This document shows, piece after piece, positions 58,348-64,000 of a stretch of DNA of 64,000 bases (position 1 is its first letter; each line of letters opens with the position of its first letter). The translations under genes were made by a program, and so were the position numbers. This DNA is from Phoma sp. XZ068 (Eukaryota > Ascomycota > Dothideomycetes > Pleosporales > Didymellaceae). Below the pieces are notes generated by a model. The model made no database searches and had not been told where the DNA came from. It saw only the letters and a program-made list of their open reading frames with translations. Where the stretch lies: the NCBI GenBank assembly GCA_004835665.1, contig RBKR01000001.1, forward strand, positions 930,001-994,000. The letters are read 5' to 3'.

Positions 58348-61300
58348 GTTGTTGGCTGTGTTGTTGAGTGTAGGGCGGTGAAAGGCGGTGAAGCAAAAAT
58401 GTTGTGAGAGGTTGAAGCCTCGTTGATGTTGTGTGTCTGGCAAGAACGCTGGTTGGTGCAATTGCCTGAGACACTGAGATGTCAAAACAGAGCGGTGTAC
58501 GCGACAAGATGGATGGTGTATAGCAATTTAATCGATATTGGACGAATCAGGCGTAGCTGCCTATACATGTGCTGTTGTGTAGGAAAATTTTCATGTACGG
58601 GAGTCAGATGCGGGCTACAAACGTGACATGAACTGGTCGTGAGAACAGGTACCTCTGCACGATCTGCCGTTCCGTTGTCTTCCTTGCTGCGATCACACGA
58701 TGGTGTGAATTTGATATCATCGCGTACTCACCGCCTGAATGATGGCACGATTGTGAGGCTGGCATCATGTGTTGTCACAGCAAAGTGAGGTGTCTATGAG
58801 AGTACCCTGTTGCCACAATTGATACTGCCAACTTTCGCACATCAACGGCTGCCATCCGGAGACCCACGAGCGAGATACCCACATGCGGTAGGATTCAGGC
58901 CCGCTTCGCAGCAGGCGCACGAATTCCCATATTGGAAATAAAAGGACGAGGGTGTGTTGTCTGTGGGGGATGCTGCTGTCGCTCCACACCGCCGTCAAGG
59001 AGTTCAGGAACAGGTACAGAGAGGTGGGTCACGGCAAGTCTGGCCGGATGCTACCTGCAGTAGCGGTGCTGCAGGCTGTCCAGCACGCGTACAAAGTGGC
59101 AAATCGTGTGCTGACTGGTGGTGGTCTACTGCAGCCTACTGCAAGCCATACGTGTAAAGTGCAGCGCAGGCTGACGTTCCGGCTGGGCAGCATACGGAGC
59201 CATGGTACTGGTCAGCAAGTCCGACGCCGGAAAACAAACAGCAGAATGCGGCAGGTGAGGTGTTGAAGGCGTGCGATGAGTTGGGCGAGGCTGCGTACAC
59301 CGACACTGTTTCATCTCCGTTGCGTTGCAAGAGCAGCCAGTGTACAGAAGACACGATGCAGAGGATGCGGGCTTGTCGAGGTCCCGTCGAAGCATGAGCT
59401 TCCCCAGATCAGACGTCCGTAGCGCCGTCCCGCCGACATGTCCTGATGGAACTCGAGGGAACACACAAGCGTACCAAAGCAACCTCGCAGGCGCTAAGAC
59501 TGCATCGGTGGTTGAAACAGATGATATGCTTAATTGGGGCGGGAGATATCAAGAACTCGCCTGAGTCGTGCGTGCATAGTAGCGAAGGACGGCTGCATGC
59601 AGCGACCTGATAGCAATTGATCCATTGATCAATGAGCAGCCTCGCTGGAGTGGCAAGCATCGCGATAACACGTTGATAACGGTTTCCGAAGTTGGAGGGC
59701 AGTGATGCTCGCAACGGGGTCTCGGGGGCCGATCAGGGCCAATGAGAGGACAGGTGGCATGTCGTGCGAGCAATGATCATGAGAGGTCGTCAGCCGGCGC
59801 CAGCTTTCGCAATTCGCCAGGCGGCGGCCAGGATGCGAGCGGCTAGGCTCGTCGTGACCAACTGGCACACGCACAACAGCACACAGCGCTGGCCGTGTGA
59901 AGCAGGGAGCGTGTTTCAGCGCTCGTCGTCCGCCAGCGTCATAATGCTCGCAGCCTCGTCATGAGAGTGCGGGGCCTGGGGCGAAACAAGGGCAATTGTA
60001 TGATTGCACACCATTTCCGAGCGAGCCGGGGCCCTCGGGCTGGCATTGTGCTGTCACCGACGCGGTGACGACGGTCGTTGTTGACGAGCTCGCACGGAAT
60101 CTGGTCGAAGCACCTCGAAGCCGCCGTGCAGCCACTGAGGATGCCGCGAGCACGCAGCAAACCCGCAGCCAGCAAGGCGCCAGAAAGTTGGCAGTGCCCC
60201 GGCCAGCCTGTCCTGAACCCTGATGGCGAGCGCGCTAGCGTGGATCCGGCCTGGCGCCGCTTTTGCCAATGCGCTGTGCATCACGCAGCACTTTGCCACT
60301 AGGCCGCCCTCGACAAGCGGCGAGCTAAACTGGGCCTGGCTCGCAGGCCATGCCGTTGTGGGTGACACCGCCATCCTGAGTCCGTGGGGCGCCCATATAT
60401 CGGCGATACCCTGCCTCGATCCAGCTCCCCTTTACCCATCACCACCATGTTAATCGTACCCATGCCGTCCTGAGACATCACCACATCTTCACTCGTCGTT
60501 GTTCGCACGCTACAGCTCTACCACCCTCTCCTCATCGCTCCTCCCACCCTCCCGCCGCTGCTGCCGTAACCGACTGCCGCATTCCACTCGTTCCTTCCGC
60601 AACCGCTGCGTAGCTGCACGCAACAACACAACATCCCTCCCGCGCCCTCAGGCGACATCCCCTCCTCCACCGCTCCGCTCCACGCCAATCTAGCGACCAT
60701 CTACCTCGCCGCCGCCGGTCCTTGATTTGATGTGACATAGAGAGCTCTCTGTCTGGCGATCTCCCGACACGTTCCGGACAGCCACGCCCTCGACTCTACG
60801 CCTCCCCCTCACATCCTCTCAACACCGCGCCGCAACTTGGCTTCGTGAAGCAGACGCTCGACACCCGTCAACACCGAACGTCTCTTTCAGCGAAAGCCGC
60901 CAGCTCAGCACCGCACCTCACCCCCGAGACCGCTGCCGCTAGCTCCCCGAGTCCGTGCACCTGACTCACCATTGCCAATCGCGTCATCAGACAGCAACCT
61001 ACTGTCTGCCTTCGACCAGCTTCCACGTATAACGACTCTCCTCCTCTCTTACGCAGCGACCTCGTCCTCCTTCCGTTCTCGCTCCTCCGGACTATCCTCG
61101 TCCGGCAGCTCTATTCCGTCCGCAAGCCAGCCTGTTGAACCGGGCCCTACACAACACCACTTAATACCGCCAGATGCGCACCACAATCTCTTAACACTTT
61201 CCTTGTTTGTTCCCGTCGACGGACTCTCTGTGCATACCATCGACCGCTCGCGTTGCTTTCTGTTTCCTTGAGCGAATCACTGCAGCCTACACATTACGAC

Positions 61301-61582
61301 ATCTTCGGCCGACCTTATCCTGCACTGGACCGAGCCAACTGCACGTCATCTTTATTGCTATCTCTTACGAAGCTTTCGGCCACCTAAAAGTTCGATAGAG
61401 CATCGTCTTTGGGTTAACGGCTGTTGATCCCTCGACGCCCCCAAAACTTCCTTTATTTGGTGGTTTCATCTGTTTACGTGGCGGCTTTCACCGTCACCCT
61501 CGCCTGCTGCGACTAGCTTCGAGTAGACTCTTCCGGGTTTCTCCTGCTTCTTCGCTACCTGTAACTCTTCCCAGCCTTCCTC
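58348..61582. promoter_or_regulatory. 3.2-kb gene-free region ending in a pyrimidine-rich kinase leader
   Basis: No frame longer than about 120 codons has recognisable features. The first two thirds are ordinary mixed sequence. From about 60,450 the plus strand becomes strongly C/T-rich and stays so to the kinase start, which fits a core promoter and a roughly 1-kb 5' UTR. Unannotated non-coding RNA is possible but not visible. Confidence 0.55.
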
Positions 61583-63496
61583 ATGGATTGCATGCGTGAT
61601 CAGCTTCAGGCAGGTGTTGTACTACACGGCCGATATGAAACCATCTCTGCCCTTAACCATGGCTCCTTTGGTATGGTCTTCCAAGCCAAGGACCTCGTGA
61701 CTGAGGATCTTGTTGCCATCAAGGTCGTTACCAAGCCTACCGCCGCCGTCAACTGCCCGTCCGCTTTCGCCGTCGACGAGCGCTCTGAGGAGCTCGGCAT
61801 CCACCTTCGCCTTGGAAACCACCCCAATGTTGTCAATCTCCTTCAGTCTTTCGAGACCCAGAACCACATTTACCTGGTGTTGGAGTACTGCTCCAACGGC
61901 GACCTTTACGAGGCCATCCGCTTCGACAAGGGTCCCCTGGAGACTGAGCATGTCCGCGACTTCATGATGCAGCTGGTGGATGCCGTTGAGTTCATCCACG
62001 CCAAGGGTATCTACCACCGCGACATCAAGCCCGAGAACATCTTCCTCACTCAAGACGGCTCCATGAAGCTTGGCGACTTCGGTCTTGCTACCTCTGACGC
62101 CTGGTCTTGGGAGATCGCCGTTGGCAGCGACCGCTACATGGCTCCTGAGCAATATGATCCTACCAATTCTGGCTACTCCACCGCGAAGGCCGATATCTGG
62201 GCTATTGGTATCTGCCTGCTCAACGTCCTGTTTCAGCGCAACCCCTTCGCCGTCCCAGCGTCTTCGGATCCTCTCTATGCCGATTTCGTTCTCGATCGTC
62301 AGAGCCTCTTCGACGTGTTCCCCAACATGTCTCAGGACACCTTCGAGGTTCTCAGGCACTGCTTGGCTATCGATCCCCAGAAGCGTGACATCAACGCAGT
62401 CAAGGACGCTCTCGCTCGTGCCATCACTTTCACCACTGATGACGAATCTCTTGACGAGTTCTGTACCGAGGAGCGTGAGCCATTTGCCGTCGGCGCCAAC
62501 CGTGAACCGCTCCGCACTCCCTCTATCAGCACTCCGTCGCTCGATAAGGGTGGTTCGTTCCCCTGGGCCAAGGCTCTCGCCATGTCTCCGCCGCAGCACT
62601 TCCGTCAGCTTTCAGTTATCCACGACACTGAGATCTACTCGGACGACTTCTTCCCGACTTCTGATTACGCCGTGAAGCCCGAGCATGCCTCCGCCGTATC
62701 TTTTGTGGACTCCGGTTTGGGCTTATCTTTTAACTCGACTGACGTCACTGGACGCACCGAACGCGAGCCAATCAGCTTCACGCGCTCCAAGCCTATGCCT
62801 ATCTCTGGCTCCCTTCCAGCCAAGCCCTTCAACAGCATGTCGTCTGTCTTCGGTAAGAAGCGCGATGTCTTCTCCAAGAGCTGGAGTGACCTGTGGGAGG
62901 AGGAAGACGACGATGCGCAGTTCATGGCTGAGCTTGAGAACAACTTCCACAGCTTCAAGGCTGAGAAGCCCGCGAAGCAGGTCGTCTCTGAGGCTGGCTC
63001 TGGTGTCTCCACCCCGCGCGGCGGTTTGTCGGAGGTGAAGAACCCTGCCACTGTTCATAACAGCAGGGGCCGCTCACCGACGAAGCGCCGAGAGGTCGAC
63101 CACGTCAGCGAGACCACTGGTTTCATCTTTGAGGAGCACCAGACACCTGCACCTGCGCGACACTCACCTACTTCAAAGCGCTCTGGCATGGACAAATGGG
63201 TCGCTCTTGGTGATCGCCGTCGTGGTCAACCATCGCCAACCAAAGAGTCTGCGCCTGTGACTCCATCCAAGCCCATCAAGTCGCCCAAGCAAGCTCAACC
63301 AACCCCGAACTCTGCCCGGAAGCGGAGCCGGACTGGTACTTGGAGACGACCAATTAACTGGGGTCCTAGCCAGCATGAGAACATCCCCAAGGTTCCTGCG
63401 GTGGACAACAAATACAAGAGCATGGAATGGCGCCATTACAACAGTCCTCCTCTCGTCGTGGACGACGATATCGGCGACCTTGAGTGGGTGTGGTAG
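61583..63496 (+). CDS. Ser/Thr protein kinase, Ran1/Ksp1 type
   Basis: 637 aa, single exon. The kinase domain spans about residues 19-290: glycine loop LNHGSFGMVFQAKD, VAIKVV lysine, hinge LVLEYCSNGDLYEAI, catalytic HRDIKPENIF, DFGLA, activation-segment end YMAPEQY, and WAIGICLLNVL. This pattern matches the fission-yeast Ran1/Pat1 and budding-yeast Ksp1/Sks1 group, regulators of growth, nutrient response and development. The C-terminal ~340 residues are disordered with SP/TP sites and a conserved-looking WSDLWEEEDDDAQFMAELE segment. Codon use is strongly biased, as in well-expressed genes. ATG at 61583 follows a long leader. Confidence 0.9.
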   Translation: MDCMRDQLQAGVVLHGRYETISALNHGSFGMVFQAKDLVTEDLVAIKVVTKPTAAVNCPSAFAVDERSEELGIHLRLGNHPNVVNLLQSFETQNHIYLVLEYCSNGDLYEAIRFDKGPLETEHVRDFMMQLVDAVEFIHAKGIYHRDIKPENIFLTQDGSMKLGDFGLATSDAWSWEIAVGSDRYMAPEQYDPTNSGYSTAKADIWAIGICLLNVLFQRNPFAVPASSDPLYADFVLDRQSLFDVFPNMSQDTFEVLRHCLAIDPQKRDINAVKDALARAITFTTDDESLDEFCTEEREPFAVGANREPLRTPSISTPSLDKGGSFPWAKALAMSPPQHFRQLSVIHDTEIYSDDFFPTSDYAVKPEHASAVSFVDSGLGLSFNSTDVTGRTEREPISFTRSKPMPISGSLPAKPFNSMSSVFGKKRDVFSKSWSDLWEEEDDDAQFMAELENNFHSFKAEKPAKQVVSEAGSGVSTPRGGLSEVKNPATVHNSRGRSPTKRREVDHVSETTGFIFEEHQTPAPARHSPTSKRSGMDKWVALGDRRRGQPSPTKESAPVTPSKPIKSPKQAQPTPNSARKRSRTGTWRRPINWGPSQHENIPKVPAVDNKYKSMEWRHYNSPPLVVDDDIGDLEWVW

Positions 63497-64000
63497 GCAA
63501 TTGCCGCCACTTGTAGTCTTGACACTTGATCATCCCTTTCACTTTTTTTTGCTTTAAAAGACCACATTGTTTGGAAAACAAGATTATCGTCCTAAGAACT
63601 TTCAACACCTCCACCTGAGCCTCACAACACAACAACAATACCCCGGCCAGTTTGTAACTCTGTAGATACCATTTCCTCCTCTCTACTCCTGTACTCTTCT
63701 CTCTTCTTCGACACCACACTCACCATCATACCCTCTCGACCCTACCTCGTCGCTTGGTATCTTTCCTTTGTTACTTGGGTGTTTTGTACTGCATTGGCAT
63801 CATCAGGTGGATGACACAGACTGAATGGCACATCATCAGACTGTATGACACGGAGCGATTAGCATGGCATTGGAAAGGCGTTTTGTTTGTTACCGCTTTA
63901 CTTCTTCATAGGGATGATTAGTTAGTCAAGACTCGTATCCGTCGGAGATCTTGCATCCCCTGTGGGCTTGCAACAGATCCGGGATTTACCCACTCAAAAC
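63497..64000. other. 3' flank of the kinase gene
   Basis: About 500 bp with a T-rich tract just after the stop and pyrimidine-rich stretches. No coding frame is supported; probably 3' UTR and downstream sequence up to the window edge. Confidence 0.5.

Noticed and set aside
60972..61271. 99-codon frame in the kinase leader
   Set aside because: Begins with TTG and is low-complexity serine/proline-rich, as expected from C/T-rich leader sequence.
61622..62599. 325-codon open frame antisense to the kinase
   Set aside because: Explained by strong codon bias of the kinase gene on the other strand; no motif and the kinase domain is unambiguous.

Overview
The window is nuclear DNA from a filamentous ascomycete, most likely a Dothideomycete of the Pleosporales type. 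The evidence is dense genes on both strands, short spliceosomal introns (mostly 45-60 nt, GT..AG, with CTAAC/CTGAC-like branch sites), long pyrimidine-rich leaders and a typical ascomycete gene set (SEY1, KRI1, RCF2, UTR4, Rab11, Sip3-type lipid transfer protein, APC and NCS1 permeases, CAP proteins). The genus is not recognisable from the sequence alone. No rRNA, intact tRNA, CRISPR array or intact transposon was seen.

Layout. 1-5.0 kb: an NCS1 permease (cut by the window edge) diverges from a fused hydantoinase/DUF917 enzyme, probably an uptake-plus-catabolism pair for a hydantoin-like compound. Their shared promoter holds a 15-bp-period CGG repeat array. 5.4-13.2 kb: ribosomal protein uS14 (RPS29), a BAR-PH-GRAM-VASt sterol transfer protein (Sip3 type) and KRI1. 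13.8-24.8 kb: an accessory-looking stretch with three divergent F-box proteins, a secreted CAP protein, a small secreted protein and long empty spacers. 26.3-42.7 kb: housekeeping genes for ER membrane fusion (SEY1), a Sly41-type transporter, a secreted alpha/beta-hydrolase, a Pumilio RNA-binding protein, respiratory supercomplex factor RCF2, a conserved unknown and Rab11. 43.2-55.3 kb: two large nuclear proteins flank an APC-family transporter. One joins a chromodomain to seven CCCH zinc fingers; the other joins a SUMO-interaction-like motif, a SANT-like segment, WD40 repeats and a Cys cluster. 56.4-58.3 kb: the methionine-salvage enzyme UTR4 with four unusually long introns. 61.6-63.5 kb: a Ran1/Ksp1-type protein kinase with a long pyrimidine-rich leader.

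Gene models were rebuilt by hand from splice signals, reading-frame continuity and family alignment from memory. Exon boundaries are given per gene, and the uncertain ones are named. The most unusual observations are a predicted 2-nt micro-exon that restores a perfect chromodomain, the chromodomain-CCCH architecture beside a second chromatin-like protein, the hydantoinase/permease pair with its repeat array, the long introns of UTR4, and a uS14 that has lost three of its four zinc ligands.
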